The notes: generated by a model not told the origin, from the sequence alone. Shown: positions 17,155 to 24,807, numbered from the stretch's first letter. The stretch: 33,435 nucleotides of DNA from Candidatus Latescibacterota bacterium (GCA_007571365.1 RKRN01000293.1:1-33435); one strand, 5' to 3'. Made by a program: numbers and translations.

Positions 17155-17182
17155 ATAGTACGAGGTCTGAGGCGGTTGTCAA
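17155..17182 (-). promoter_or_regulatory. sigma-70 promoter of the oxidoreductase-TRAP operon
   Basis: On the minus strand a perfect TTGACA (17177-17182) is followed after 16 bases by TACTAT (17155-17160). Transcription would start near 17148, leaving a leader of about 30 bases before the ATG at 17118. Confidence 0.7.
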
Positions 17183-17203
17183 GTCAGTTTGACGGCCTCA
17201 CAC

Positions 17204-17734
17204 TTAGGCATCGAGCCAATAGCGTTGGTATTCTTCTAGGAAGGTAAGGGTCTGTAGATCAACCATGCGGTCCGGGAAAAGTACGCCGTTGAGATGGTCG
17301 ATTTCGTGCTGGAGGACGCGGGCGAAAAGCCCTTCTGCTGCCAGGGCTACGGTGCGCCCCTTGCGGTCGTAGCCCTGGACCTCGACGGCTGCCGCACGCG
17401 GGACGATGCCGCGTAGTTGGGGGATGCTCAAGCAGCCTTCCCAAGCCTTTAGGCACTCGGGCGACTGGGCGGTAAACTGCGGATTGCAGAGCACGGTCAG
17501 CGGGATAGCAGCCTCGTCTTGGGGATCGGCCGCGGGGTCGCCGAGGACGATCAGCCGCAGGGGTTCAAACACTTGCGGCGCAGCCAAACCGATGCCCTCG
17601 TAGTCGATCATGGTCTCGATCATGTCGTCGATCAAGCGCTGCATCTGGGGGCTTTGTAGCTGGGCGGGGGGCACCTCGGCCGCGCGTTGGCGCAGCACCG
17701 GATGCCCCAGCCGCGACACCTTGCGAATGGCCAT
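17204..17734 (-). CDS. def: peptide deformylase
   Basis: A 176-residue metalloenzyme that removes the formyl group from nascent protein N-termini. All three family motifs are intact: GIGLAAPQV, EGCLSIP (metal-ligand Cys) and QHEIDHLNG (HExxH, metal-ligand His residues and catalytic Glu). Length is normal. The ATG at 17734 lies six bases after the stop of the sulfatase-modifying-factor-like gene, so it is the last gene of a three-gene unit. Unusually for def, no fmt or priA is beside it here. Confidence 0.95.
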   Translation of the reverse strand: MAIRKVSRLGHPVLRQRAAEVPPAQLQSPQMQRLIDDMIETMIDYEGIGLAAPQVFEPLRLIVLGDPAADPQDEAAIPLTVLCNPQFTAQSPECLKAWEGCLSIPQLRGIVPRAAAVEVQGYDRKGRTVALAAEGLFARVLQHEIDHLNGVLFPDRMVDLQTLTFLEEYQRYWLDA

Positions 17735-17740
17735 AGCGCG

Positions 17741-18328
17741 TTATGGCGTTTGCGGCGGAGCCGCCGAGCGACAACAGCGGAAGCCCACTAAGTCGAGGCG
17801 GTAGTCGGGGCCGAGGAACCGCCCGTAGCGGGAGTCGGCGCGGGCTAGGTTGACGTTGTGGAAGAAAGAGCCGCCGCGCACGACCCGCCAGCGATCAGCG
17901 CGCCCATACCAAGATGCGGTCCACTCCCAAGCATTGCCGATCATGTCATAGACCCCGTAGGTGTTGGTGCAGCCTGCATAGGCACCGCTGGGCGCTAGGC
18001 CCGGCCCGCGCTGCCAGACCCCATTGACGACAAAGCGCGTATTGCAGCGCCCCGGCTCGAATTCTGCGCCATAGGAATACGCGAAGTTCTGCGGCCCGGT
18101 GCAGGCTTGCTGCCATTCCTGTTCGGTACACAGTCGCTTGCCCTGCGCGGCACAGAGCGATTCTGCTTCGCCCCAAGTGACATTGACTTTGGGGGGCGTG
18201 CCGCGCTGGTTGGGGTACTCGTAGATGTCGATATAGAAATCCGGGCCGATCCGCACCATGCCTTCTACGTCGGCCGTGGCCAGCGTCGGCAGAGCGAGCA
18301 AAAGACAGAGGGCTAAGAGCTTATTCAT
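17741..18328 (-). CDS. secreted SUMF1/formylglycine-generating-like protein without the active-site cysteines
   Basis: A 195-residue protein with a signal peptide (MNKLLALCLLLALPTLATA, cleavage after Ala19) and an FGE-sulfatase fold: IDIYEYPNQRGTPP, VTWGEAESLCAAQGKRLCTE, EWQQAC, YGVYDMIGNAWEWTASW, WRVVRGGSFF and VGFRCCR. In true formylglycine-generating enzymes the RGGS segment is followed by two catalytic Cys within a few residues; here that stretch reads RGGSFFHNVNLARADSRYGR with neither Cys. It is therefore more likely a binding or structural protein of the SUMF1 superfamily than a sulfatase activator. It follows the CBM9-like gene by six bases and precedes def by six bases, so the three are cotranscribed. 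Confidence 0.8.
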   Translation of the reverse strand: MNKLLALCLLLALPTLATADVEGMVRIGPDFYIDIYEYPNQRGTPPKVNVTWGEAESLCAAQGKRLCTEQEWQQACTGPQNFAYSYGAEFEPGRCNTRFVVNGVWQRGPGLAPSGAYAGCTNTYGVYDMIGNAWEWTASWYGRADRWRVVRGGSFFHNVNLARADSRYGRFLGPDYRLDLVGFRCCRSAAPPQTP

Positions 18329-18334
18329 GGCTAT

Positions 18335-19129
18335 TCATTCTGCAAATTGCACCACGCCGAAGCGGGCCGGGTGATGAAAGCCGCGCTGGTAGGTCTCGCT
18401 CCAGGCCGTGTACTCGGTCTGCTCGTGGTAGTGCTGATGGAGTGGGTCTGAGGCGGAAAGATCGTTTAGGCGGCTTTTTAGGTTGCGCCCGGCCTTGCGT
18501 TCGATGCGGTAGAGGTTGAGCCGCCAGATATCGCCGGCTGTCGGGCGTGCACCGCCTGTGATGCTATCCGCCATAGCGGCCCAAGGGATGGCGATTTCTG
18601 CGGTCCAACCCCGGTCGAGCGCGAGCGAGTCGTTGGCGGTGCCGTGGGCTTGGACCGCTGTTTTAAGCCCGGCGATATCCCAGTCTTTGGATGAATGCCA
18701 TTCGGGCGACACCGAGTAGATCAGCAAATCGACGACCACATTGAGCGGGTTGACCTCCAATTCTAGGTAGCGTTTACCATCGCCATCGGGGTCGATAAAT
18801 ACCTCCACGACTTCCTCGCTCCACAGCGGATCGTCTTCCTCTGCGTAAATAGCCCACAGGTCCGCATCTTGACAGACGAAGGCAAAGTAAAAGTAGTCGC
18901 TATCCCACAACATTTTCGCCCGCGTGGGAAAGAGCACCTCGTCGTAATCGTTGAGGATGCGCTCAAAGCGGTTGATTTGATGCGCCCGTTCCCACGAGAA
19001 TTCGTCCAATGTGCCATCGATGACGACTGGTTCGAGGGCGCGTTGGACTGTGTAACGCGCCTCCAGACCTAATTCGGCATGCGCGGCGAATGGCAGGATG
19101 GCGAGCGCGAGAATCGTCAAGAAGTGCAT
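18335..19129 (-). CDS. secreted CBM9-like carbohydrate-binding protein
   Basis: A 264-residue exported protein. The signal peptide is MHFLTILALAILPFAAHA with cleavage after Ala18. The mature part reads like a family 9 carbohydrate-binding module: PVVIDGTLDEFSWERAHQI, an AKMLWDSDYFYFAFVCQDADLWA strand pair (split by the usual Asp-Tyr), EEVVEVFIDPDGDGKRYLELEVNP, GWTAEIAIPWAAM and WRLNLYRIER. Such domains often occur in xylanases and in orphan surface proteins; no catalytic domain is attached here. AAGGAG five bases before the ATG supports the start. It leads a unit with the SUMF1-like gene and def. Sugar ligand unknown. Confidence 0.8.
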   Translation of the reverse strand: MHFLTILALAILPFAAHAELGLEARYTVQRALEPVVIDGTLDEFSWERAHQINRFERILNDYDEVLFPTRAKMLWDSDYFYFAFVCQDADLWAIYAEEDDPLWSEEVVEVFIDPDGDGKRYLELEVNPLNVVVDLLIYSVSPEWHSSKDWDIAGLKTAVQAHGTANDSLALDRGWTAEIAIPWAAMADSITGGARPTAGDIWRLNLYRIERKAGRNLKSRLNDLSASDPLHQHYHEQTEYTAWSETYQRGFHHPARFGVVQFAE

Positions 19130-19152
19130 ATATGCTCCTTAATTTTAGGGAA

Positions 19153-19371
19153 TTATATCCCTAAGTGCCCAAGGGCTGTGTAGGCCGATAGCTGCGAGAT
19201 AAAGCGCAAACTACTGCTTACGGGCGCACCAAGCCACCTACATAGCCCTTTTATCTTTTTTAGACAGCGGACCTGATCATGTTCGGCTTGGCCCAAATTG
19301 ATCGAAAGCAGAAGCACCGGCACCGCGAGAATCGTTGCGGCTAGTATTGATTTTTTTATAGGTGGCATCAT
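19153..19371 (-). CDS. possible small secreted peptide
   Basis: A 72-codon frame starting MMPPIKKSILAATILAVPVL followed by LLSINLGQA, a credible signal peptide, then a basic tail with two Cys (RCLKKIKGLCRW). It lies between a strong hairpin (19402-19435) and the CBM9-like gene on the same strand. The only ribosome-site candidate, AGG, touches the first ATG. No family is recognised and the frame could be chance. Confidence 0.28.
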   Translation of the reverse strand: MMPPIKKSILAATILAVPVLLLSINLGQAEHDQVRCLKKIKGLCRWLGAPVSSSLRFISQLSAYTALGHLGI

Positions 19372-19401
19372 CCTATATAGGGCTGGCGGGTGATGGGGGA
19401 T

Positions 19402-19435
19402 CAGGGGGCGCGTTCCCCGCAGCACGCGCCCCCTG
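19402..19435 (-). terminator. hairpin after the amtB-glnK-torF operon
   Basis: CAGGGGGCGCGT (19402-19413), a 10-base loop and ACGCGCCCCCTG (19424-19435) form a perfect 12-base-pair stem, 32 bases past the TorF-like stop. There is no T tract on either side, so if it terminates transcription it may be Rho-assisted, or it may only protect the mRNA 3' end. Confidence 0.5.
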
Positions 19436-19467
19436 CTTCTGGTCCGGCGCGGTAGGCCGACCAGGTT

Positions 19468-20115
19468 TTAGAAACTCCGACCAAAAACGAGGAAGGTGGA
19501 TTCTTTGTCTGGGTTGAGAATGTACGAGGCAAAGTAGTCGCCTTTGCCCATGTTGAGGCCGACGCTGACCAAGGCTGGATCGGTCGTTGTCGTGTACAAC
19601 CCGTTGCCGAAGCCGACGGTGACGCTGACGGCGGTCTCTTCCATCTCGCCCAAGTCGTAGGTTGCTTCGGCCCAGAACGAATCGTCGGCGTCGCCGGATA
19701 CATTGTAAGCGACTAGAGCACTCAGGGGTACGCCATCGGGGGCCAAGGACGCGCTGATTTCGAGGATGTGTACCCCGTCTTCGTCGCTGTAGCTGAAGAA
19801 ACGGTCGTTTTCGGTCAGGCCCGGGAAGTAGTAGTCGGTCAGGGCAATGCCGATAGGGCCGGACGAGAAGCTGACGTAAAGGTCGTTCTCGTTGGCACTA
19901 CCGTCGGAGATCGCCCACGAGGACCAAGCACCCACTTCGATGTTGCCGTGACTGATGGACATGCCCGGCTGGACGCTGACGGCATTGCCGAAGTCCGTGC
20001 CGCGCCACACGTAGCGGTTGACTACGTCGGCGCCAAAGCCAACCCCGGCATCAGCCGGAACGGTCGCTAGGGTCAGCGCGAAGAAAAGGGGTGCGGCAAA
20101 AAGCAAGCGGTTCAT
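19468..20115 (-). CDS. TorF/Gcw_chp-like outer-membrane protein
   Basis: A 215-residue exported protein. The signal peptide MNRLLFAAPLFFALTLATVP-ADA is cleaved after about Ala23. The mature protein begins GVGFGADVVNRYVWRGTDFG and continues with alternating amphipathic strands (QPGMSIS, IEVGAWSSWAIS, NDLYVSFSSGPIGIALTDYY, VSVTVGFGNGLYTT) and ends in Phe (VFGRSF), all typical of a beta-barrel porin. The VNRYVWRGTDF opening resembles the Gcw_chp/TorF family, which is often found beside glnK-amtB. AAGGAG six bases upstream fixes the ATG at 20115; the longer frame to 20412 is a shadow of glnK. Likely cotranscribed with amtB-glnK and perhaps a route for nitrogen compounds across the outer membrane. 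Confidence 0.75.
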   Translation of the reverse strand: MNRLLFAAPLFFALTLATVPADAGVGFGADVVNRYVWRGTDFGNAVSVQPGMSISHGNIEVGAWSSWAISDGSANENDLYVSFSSGPIGIALTDYYFPGLTENDRFFSYSDEDGVHILEISASLAPDGVPLSALVAYNVSGDADDSFWAEATYDLGEMEETAVSVTVGFGNGLYTTTTDPALVSVGLNMGKGDYFASYILNPDKESTFLVFGRSF

Positions 20116-20179
20116 CAAATTCTCCTTAGCGTAAGAGTTAGTAGTTAGTGGTGAGTGGTGAACGGAGACTGCCCCCTCA

Positions 20180-20518
20180 CTATAACGCGCTTTCGCCCGT
20201 CTCGCCAGTGCGGATGCGCACGGCTTCTTGGATGGGTGCGGCAAAGACCTTGCCGTCGCCGACCTTGCCGGATTTGGCCGCCTCGACGATGGTGTTGATC
20301 GCCTGCTCGAGGTCGGCGTCCTTGACGACGACCTCGACTTTGATCTTGGGGACGAAATCAATGCGGTACTCGGCACCGCGATAGACCTCGCGGTGGCCGC
20401 GCTGGCGGCCAAAGCCCCGCACTTCGGTTACAGACATACCGGCGATACCCCGTTCGCCTAGGGCCTTCTGCACGGCCTCAAGGGCCGCTGGCCGGAGGAA
20501 TGCTTCAATTTTATACAT
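20180..20518 (-). CDS. glnK: P-II nitrogen regulatory protein
   Basis: A 112-residue cytoplasmic trimeric signal protein that senses ATP/ADP and 2-oxoglutarate and blocks AmtB when nitrogen is plentiful. It starts MYKIEAFLRPAALEAVQKAL; the T-loop carries Tyr46 and the uridylylation-site Tyr51 (RGAEYRIDFVPK); GKVGDGKVFAAPIQEAVRIR contains the B-loop and signature 2. Length is exactly typical. It lies 18 bases downstream of amtB, which argues for GlnK rather than GlnB. It would be controlled by the sigma-54 promoter in front of amtB. Confidence 0.95.
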   Translation of the reverse strand: MYKIEAFLRPAALEAVQKALGERGIAGMSVTEVRGFGRQRGHREVYRGAEYRIDFVPKIKVEVVVKDADLEQAINTIVEAAKSGKVGDGKVFAAPIQEAVRIRTGETGESAL

Positions 20519-20536
20519 GATGGTTGCCTCCCTCGC

Positions 20537-21883
20537 TTAGTTGTTGATGTGCTGGAAATCCGCATATGCGGGCTGGCCGTGCTCGCTTAGGTCGAGCCCC
20601 TCGTCTTCTTCCTCCTCATCGACGCGGAACCCGAGTGTCGCCTTGACAAGGCTCGCCAGCGCAAAGGAAAAGACAAAGGCGAAGATGGCGTACGACAGCG
20701 TACCCAATAGCTGAGTGCCCACGCTGTGGTCGGCGTTGGTGCTGAATAGTCCGACCGCAACCGTGCCCCAGACGCCGCAGATGCCGTGGACGGAGATGGC
20801 ACCGACCGGATCGTCAATTTTGATGCGGTCGATAAAGACAATGGCGAAAACGACGATGATTCCGGCGATCAAGCCGATCCAGATGGCCCCAGCCCACGTG
20901 ACTACGTCGGCCCCAGCCGTGATGCCAACGAGGCCGGCGAGAATGCCGTTGAGCGCCATGGTGATATCGGGCTTTTTGAGGTAGATATACGAGGTAAAAA
21001 TCGCGGCCAGGCAACCGGCCGCCGCGGCGAGGGTCGTGGTGACGAAGACCAGCGACACAGCCGCTGGGTCGGCACTGAGCACCGAGCCGCCGTTGAAGCC
21101 AAACCAGCCGAGCCACAGCAGGAAGACGCCGATCGTCGATAGCGGCATGCTGTGCCCGAGGATGGGCCTGATTTCTCCGTTGTGATACTTGCCCTTGCGC
21201 GCCCCCAGCACCACGACTGCGGCGAGGGCCGAGAAGCCGCCAAAGGCATGCACGACTGAAGAGCCAGCGAAGTCGTAGAAACCAAGGTCGTCGAGCCAGC
21301 CAGCACCCCACTTCCAAGAGCCGGCGATGGTGTAGCCAAAAGCCACCAAGATCGCGGCGTAAAGCATGAAGCCCGATAGCTTAATGCGCTCGGCAACGGC
21401 ACCGGAGACGATGGTGGCGGCGGTGGCGGCGAACATGGCTTGAAAGATAAAGTCCGACCAGTAGGTGTAATCTGCGTACTGATTGGTTAGGTTGGCCACA
21501 TCGTCGTCAAAGCCGATCCAGCCCTTGAGAGCCAACACATCGGCGATGAGCCAATCATCGCCCGGATACATGATGTTGAAGCCACACAAGGCGTAGGTGA
21601 GGATACCGGCCGAGATGATAAAGAGGTTTTTGAAGAGGATGTTGACCGTGTTCTTCTGCCGGGTCAGGCCCGATTCAAGCGCGGCAAAACCCAGATGCAT
21701 GATGAAAACCAAGGCCGCGGCGATGAGAATCCATAGGTTATCTACCATGAATTTGGGATAGGCCAAGGGCATGGCCTGGAAAGCTTCCACGGTTTTGAAA
21801 TCTCCCGCCGAAGCCTGAGTTGTCGCCCCAAGGACCGCGGCACAGAGCCATAAGAGCGCAGGACGGTTGCGAAAAACAGACAT
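20537..21883 (-). CDS. amtB: ammonium transporter
   Basis: A 448-residue inner-membrane channel for ammonia/ammonium with about eleven helices. A cleavable signal-like N-terminus (SVFRNRPALLWLCAAVLGAT...ASA) precedes the core. Recognisable are HLGFAALESGLTRQKN, ALCGFNIMYPGDD, HAFGGFSALAAVVVLGARKG with the first pore His, WLGWFGFNGGS, and SVHGICGVWGTVAVGLFSTN with the second pore His. I chose ATG 21883, with AAGGGA eight bases upstream, over ATG 21922, because the extra 13 residues (MPPHTLKKGKGLP) would precede the signal sequence. It is the first gene of amtB-glnK-torF, behind a sigma-54 promoter. Confidence 0.94.
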   Translation of the reverse strand: MSVFRNRPALLWLCAAVLGATTQASAGDFKTVEAFQAMPLAYPKFMVDNLWILIAAALVFIMHLGFAALESGLTRQKNTVNILFKNLFIISAGILTYALCGFNIMYPGDDWLIADVLALKGWIGFDDDVANLTNQYADYTYWSDFIFQAMFAATAATIVSGAVAERIKLSGFMLYAAILVAFGYTIAGSWKWGAGWLDDLGFYDFAGSSVVHAFGGFSALAAVVVLGARKGKYHNGEIRPILGHSMPLSTIGVFLLWLGWFGFNGGSVLSADPAAVSLVFVTTTLAAAAGCLAAIFTSYIYLKKPDITMALNGILAGLVGITAGADVVTWAGAIWIGLIAGIIVVFAIVFIDRIKIDDPVGAISVHGICGVWGTVAVGLFSTNADHSVGTQLLGTLSYAIFAFVFSFALASLVKATLGFRVDEEEEDEGLDLSEHGQPAYADFQHINN

Positions 21884-21964
21884 GGGCAATCCCTTCCCTT
21901 TCTTTAGGGTATGAGGAGGCATCTAAGCGACGCCTCTTGGCTGCGAACGTCGGATTGCTACAAG

Positions 21965-21980
21965 GCAAGAACCGTGCCAA
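21965..21980 (-). promoter_or_regulatory. sigma-54 promoter of amtB-glnK
   Basis: On the minus strand TTGGCACGGTTCTTGC matches the sigma-54 consensus TGGCAC-N5-TTGC perfectly, with correct spacing. Transcription would begin near 21953, about 70 bases before the amtB ATG. A sigma-54 activator gene lies immediately upstream. Confidence 0.9.
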
Positions 21981-22075
21981 GCGGATTGGGCGCAGAGACT
22001 TCGTAATCGTAGCTTATTGTAAATTAGGGAGTTAAAAAAATAACAATAAAGAGAAAAACGAGATGGGTATAATTA

Positions 22076-22113
22076 CAAAATTGAAAACAGTCTCAAAAAA
22101 GAACAATTTTGTC
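22076..22113. promoter_or_regulatory. inverted repeat, candidate upstream activator site
   Basis: ACAAAATTG (22076-22084) and CAATTTTGT (22105-22113) form perfect 9-base arms separated by 20 bases. The centre is about 140 bases upstream of the predicted amtB transcription start, a usual distance for a sigma-54 enhancer. It does not match the classical NifA (TGT-N10-ACA) or NtrC sites. Confidence 0.5.
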
Positions 22114-22123
22114 GTTTTATTCT

Positions 22124-23668
22124 TCACTTTTTGTAATTTTTCGGGCAGATGTCTAGTTTTTCAATCCGATAAGAGAAAATGCGGGTTGTAGTACCGAGGG
22201 TGCGGGCGGCCTTGGCTATATTGCCGCGGGCGTTTTTGAGGGCCTCGATGATGATCTCTCGTTCATAAGCCTGCATCATCGTCTTAAAGGAGCCGGTGAC
22301 CGGCGTTCCGGTGGCGTCGGCCGTTTGCAGAGAAGGGGGCAGGTGGTGGCCGTGGATGACGCCGTCGTTGCTGAGAATGATTGCCCGTTCAATGCAGTTT
22401 TCCAACTCGCGCACGTTGCCCGGCCAATGGTAGCTCATCATCATATCGATGGCGGGTGTAGAAATGCGGTACATCTCCACGCCGTGCTGGCGAGAGTACT
22501 TTTCGAGGAAGTGATCGGCAAGTTGCAGGATGTCGGATTTGCGCTCGCGCAAGGGCGGAATGAAGATGGGAAAGACATTGAGCCGGTAGAACAAGTCCTC
22601 GCGAAACGTCCCCTCGGCGATGGCTTTTTCCAGATCTATGTGGGTCGCTGCAACAACGCGGATATCAATCGGCACAGGGCCGCGACCACCGAGGCGCTCG
22701 ACTTCGCGATTTTGCAACACGCGGAGCAGTTTGACCTGTGCGCTTAGGCTGAGCTCGCCGATTTCGTCGAGGAAAATCGTCCCGCCGCGTGCTCGTTCAA
22801 ACCGGCCGGCTTTGCTCGTTGAGGCCCCGGTGTAAGCGCCGCGCTCGTGGCCGAATAGTTCGGATTCGACCAAGGTTTCCGGCAGGGCCGCGACGTGTAC
22901 TTTGACAAAGGGTTTGTCGGCACGTAAGCTGTTGTAATGTATGGCATCTGCGGCTAGTTCCTTCCCCGTGCCGCTGGGGCCGCGCAACAGAACCGTGGCA
23001 TCGCTGGGAGCCACTTGGCCGATGAGCTGACCAACCTCCTGCATAGGGCGGGAATTGCCGATGAAGTTGGCCGGGTGGAAGCGCTCGCGGAGTTCGTTTT
23101 GCAGGCGCAAGTTTTCATCGCGAAGATGGATTTGCTCGGCGCGGGCGCGTTGGCGGGCCGCGACCGATTGGCCGATCATGACGGATACGATCGACAGCAG
23201 GCGCACGGTATCTTGCAGGCTTTCGTTGCCTTTGTAGGGAATATCGACGCTAATGGTCCCTACTACCTGCTGCTGCTGGAGGATGGGCACGCAAATGAAC
23301 GAGCTCTGGTTTTTGGCCGCACTGCCGCGAGCGCCGGTGCGGTTGAGGAAGAGCGGCTCGCTGCTAATGCGCGGCACGATCACGGGCTTGCCCGACTCCA
23401 CGACCTTGCCGGTGATGCCTTCCCCGACGTCGTAGCGGCCGCGCTTGATTTCCGATCGCGAAAGTCCATAGGCTACGTCGATAGAGACTTCGGAGGCTTC
23501 TTGGCTCAAGAGGCTGACCGTCGCCAAACTCATGTCGAGTTGGTCGCACATGAGCTTGAGAATGACGTTGAGTGCCTCCGCAAACTTGGTCGTCGAGCCT
23601 AGTATTTGCCCGATTTCGTGCAGGATGGAAATTTGTTGTTGGGCACTAGCGGTGGGTAAGGTGGACAT
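22124..23668 (-). CDS. GAF-domain sigma-54-dependent activator (NifA-like)
   Basis: A 514-residue transcription activator. An N-terminal GAF sensor domain (about 20-170) contains [20 protein letters not shown] and [20 protein letters not shown]. The AAA+ domain (about 205-435) has Walker [21 protein letters not shown], the sigma-54 contact loop ERGAYTGA (Tyr instead of Phe), Walker [12 protein letters not shown], sensor [10 protein letters not shown] and the R-finger block [15 protein letters not shown] Fis-type helix-turn-helix ends the protein ([20 protein letters not shown]). The arrangement is that of NifA. GGGAGG six bases before ATG 23668 supports the start. It lies directly upstream of the sigma-54-dependent amtB operon, its most likely target. 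No nif structural genes are in view, so NifA itself is not claimed. Confidence 0.88.
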   Translation of the reverse strand: MSTLPTASAQQQISILHEIGQILGSTTKFAEALNVILKLMCDQLDMSLATVSLLSQEASEVSIDVAYGLSRSEIKRGRYDVGEGITGKVVESGKPVIVPRISSEPLFLNRTGARGSAAKNQSSFICVPILQQQQVVGTISVDIPYKGNESLQDTVRLLSIVSVMIGQSVAARQRARAEQIHLRDENLRLQNELRERFHPANFIGNSRPMQEVGQLIGQVAPSDATVLLRGPSGTGKELAADAIHYNSLRADKPFVKVHVAALPETLVESELFGHERGAYTGASTSKAGRFERARGGTIFLDEIGELSLSAQVKLLRVLQNREVERLGGRGPVPIDIRVVAATHIDLEKAIAEGTFREDLFYRLNVFPIFIPPLRERKSDILQLADHFLEKYSRQHGVEMYRISTPAIDMMMSYHWPGNVRELENCIERAIILSNDGVIHGHHLPPSLQTADATGTPVTGSFKTMMQAYEREIIIEALKNARGNIAKAARTLGTTTRIFSYRIEKLDICPKNYKK

Positions 23669-23687
23669 GTGAGCCCTCCCATTTTAC

Positions 23688-23736
23688 GATATTTTTGTCA
23701 TCTATTATGGGTAAAAACAACATTTTTGTAAATATC
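23688..23736 (-). promoter_or_regulatory. promoter of the NifA-like gene with repeated motif
   Basis: On the minus strand TTTACA (23727-23732), 17 bases, then CATAAT (23704-23709). On the plus strand ATTTTTGTCAT (from 23691) and ATTTTTGTAAAT (from 23722) are direct copies 31 bases apart, one downstream of the -10 and one over the -35. GATATTT (23688) and AAATATC (23730) are also inverted. This would suit a repressor or autoregulator. Confidence 0.5.
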
Positions 23737-23910
23737 AAAGAGCTACACATTCGTGGTTAAAACGGAAAATCGACCCAAAACATAGGGGCACACGCCGCAA
23801 GAGGCGTCATTAAAGCCAAGTGTCGAGAGTGGGCCGTACATTATTGTCATAGCATGTAGCACAAACTATGCCATCGCCGGCTAGGGCCTAGATAGGCCGC
23901 GGGAAGGTCA

Positions 23911-23939
23911 TTGCCGGAACGCATCAACTCGGTTATAAT
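23911..23939 (+). promoter_or_regulatory. sigma-70 promoter of the UvrB-motif gene
   Basis: TTGCCG (23911-23916), 17 bases, then a perfect TATAAT (23934-23939). A GAGG lies at about 23984-23987 before the ATG at 23993. Confidence 0.65.
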
Positions 23940-23992
23940 TCTGCGATGAAAATCTCTGCAATGTCAGTAAACAGCGATCGTGCGAGGTTGGC

Positions 23993-24766
23993 ATGAGTCG
24001 AGATATGACCGACCTATTAAATGAATGGTCCTTCGACCCAAAGGCGAATGTGCGGAAAATATCGGGCCGGGACGGGGTTGCGAAGATCCAGATCCGAGTT
24101 GATCAAGGGGCCTTTCAGGGCATTTTGCAGCTAAATCTCGACGGTCGGCCCGACGGCCGCCGGCCGCACGGGCGGGACTTTGCGCTCGATTACTATCGGG
24201 GTGAATTGGAAAAATACCGTCGCGAGCACGAGGCCAGCGACGAGGGCTTCGCGCTCGATGAAGTGGCTTGCCGCGAGCTTTTCGACGAGGGGAGCCGCTT
24301 GTACAAGCGCTACGCCTTTTTGCTCCAACTGCACGACTACCGGCGGGTCGTGCGCGATACCGAGCGCAATATGGCACTTTTTCGCTTTGTCAACCGCTAT
24401 GCCGAGCGCGAAGAGGACCGCGACAATCTAGAGAAATGGTGGCCTTACATCTTGCGCATCAACGGCGTGGCTCGGGCCATGATCTCCATCGGCGACCAGG
24501 ACTACGACAGCGCCTTGGCGATCGTGCAGCGGACGCGCATGCGGATTGGCATCTGGCCGGTGGTGGAGGCCGAGGAATTTTACATTGAGCGCGAGCGCTC
24601 AGAGGCCGCGCTCGAGGAGTTAGAGCAGGAAATTTTGCAAAAGAAGCCGCTGAGCCAACAAGAGCAATTAGAGCACTGGCTACAAGAAGCGGTCGATAGC
24701 GAAGACTTTGAAAAAGCCGCGCTCTTGCGCGACGAACTCAAGAAACTGCGCGAAGACGAACACTGA
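23993..24766 (+). CDS. UvrB/UvrC-motif protein of unknown function
   Basis: A 257-residue soluble, highly charged protein. The last 35 residues (QLEHWLQEAVDSEDFEKAAL followed by LRDELKKL) are a clear UvrB/UvrC (UVR) motif, the helical hairpin that UvrB and UvrC use to bind each other and that also occurs in McsA and ClpC-type proteins. The first about 200 residues are not a domain I recognise: MTDLLNEWSFDPKANVRKIS, then GRDGVAKIQIRVDQGAFQGI, then mainly helical sequence with many Arg and Glu. It is not UvrB or UvrC, lacking helicase and nuclease motifs. The start has GAGG five bases upstream and a consensus promoter. It is monocistronic and ends at a strong hairpin facing the sigma factor gene. 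Confidence 0.75.
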   Translation: MSRDMTDLLNEWSFDPKANVRKISGRDGVAKIQIRVDQGAFQGILQLNLDGRPDGRRPHGRDFALDYYRGELEKYRREHEASDEGFALDEVACRELFDEGSRLYKRYAFLLQLHDYRRVVRDTERNMALFRFVNRYAEREEDRDNLEKWWPYILRINGVARAMISIGDQDYDSALAIVQRTRMRIGIWPVVEAEEFYIERERSEAALEELEQEILQKKPLSQQEQLEHWLQEAVDSEDFEKAALLRDELKKLREDEH

Positions 24767-24807
24767 CCGAGCGGGTGCCGCCCGCAAACTATTTATCCTA
24801 CCAAATT

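Larger units (their letters stand above)
19130..19467. other. intergenic region after the TorF-like gene
   Basis: This 338-base stretch holds a 12-base-pair GC-rich hairpin near its right side, the doubtful small peptide frame, and the leader of the CBM9-like gene including AAGGAG. The part around 19320-19380 is relatively AT-rich and may hold a minus-strand promoter, but no clear boxes were identified. Confidence 0.4.
23669..23992. other. divergent intergenic region
   Basis: These 324 bases separate the NifA-like gene (minus) from the UvrB-motif gene (plus). Beyond the two promoters, a small hairpin ACGCC-GCAAGA-GGCGT lies near 23792-23807. The middle shows nothing I can name. Confidence 0.5.

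Noticed and set aside
22124-23668. Calling the activator NifA and inferring nitrogen fixation
   Set aside because: No nif structural or cofactor genes are in the window; GAF-AAA-HTH proteins also regulate other nitrogen genes.
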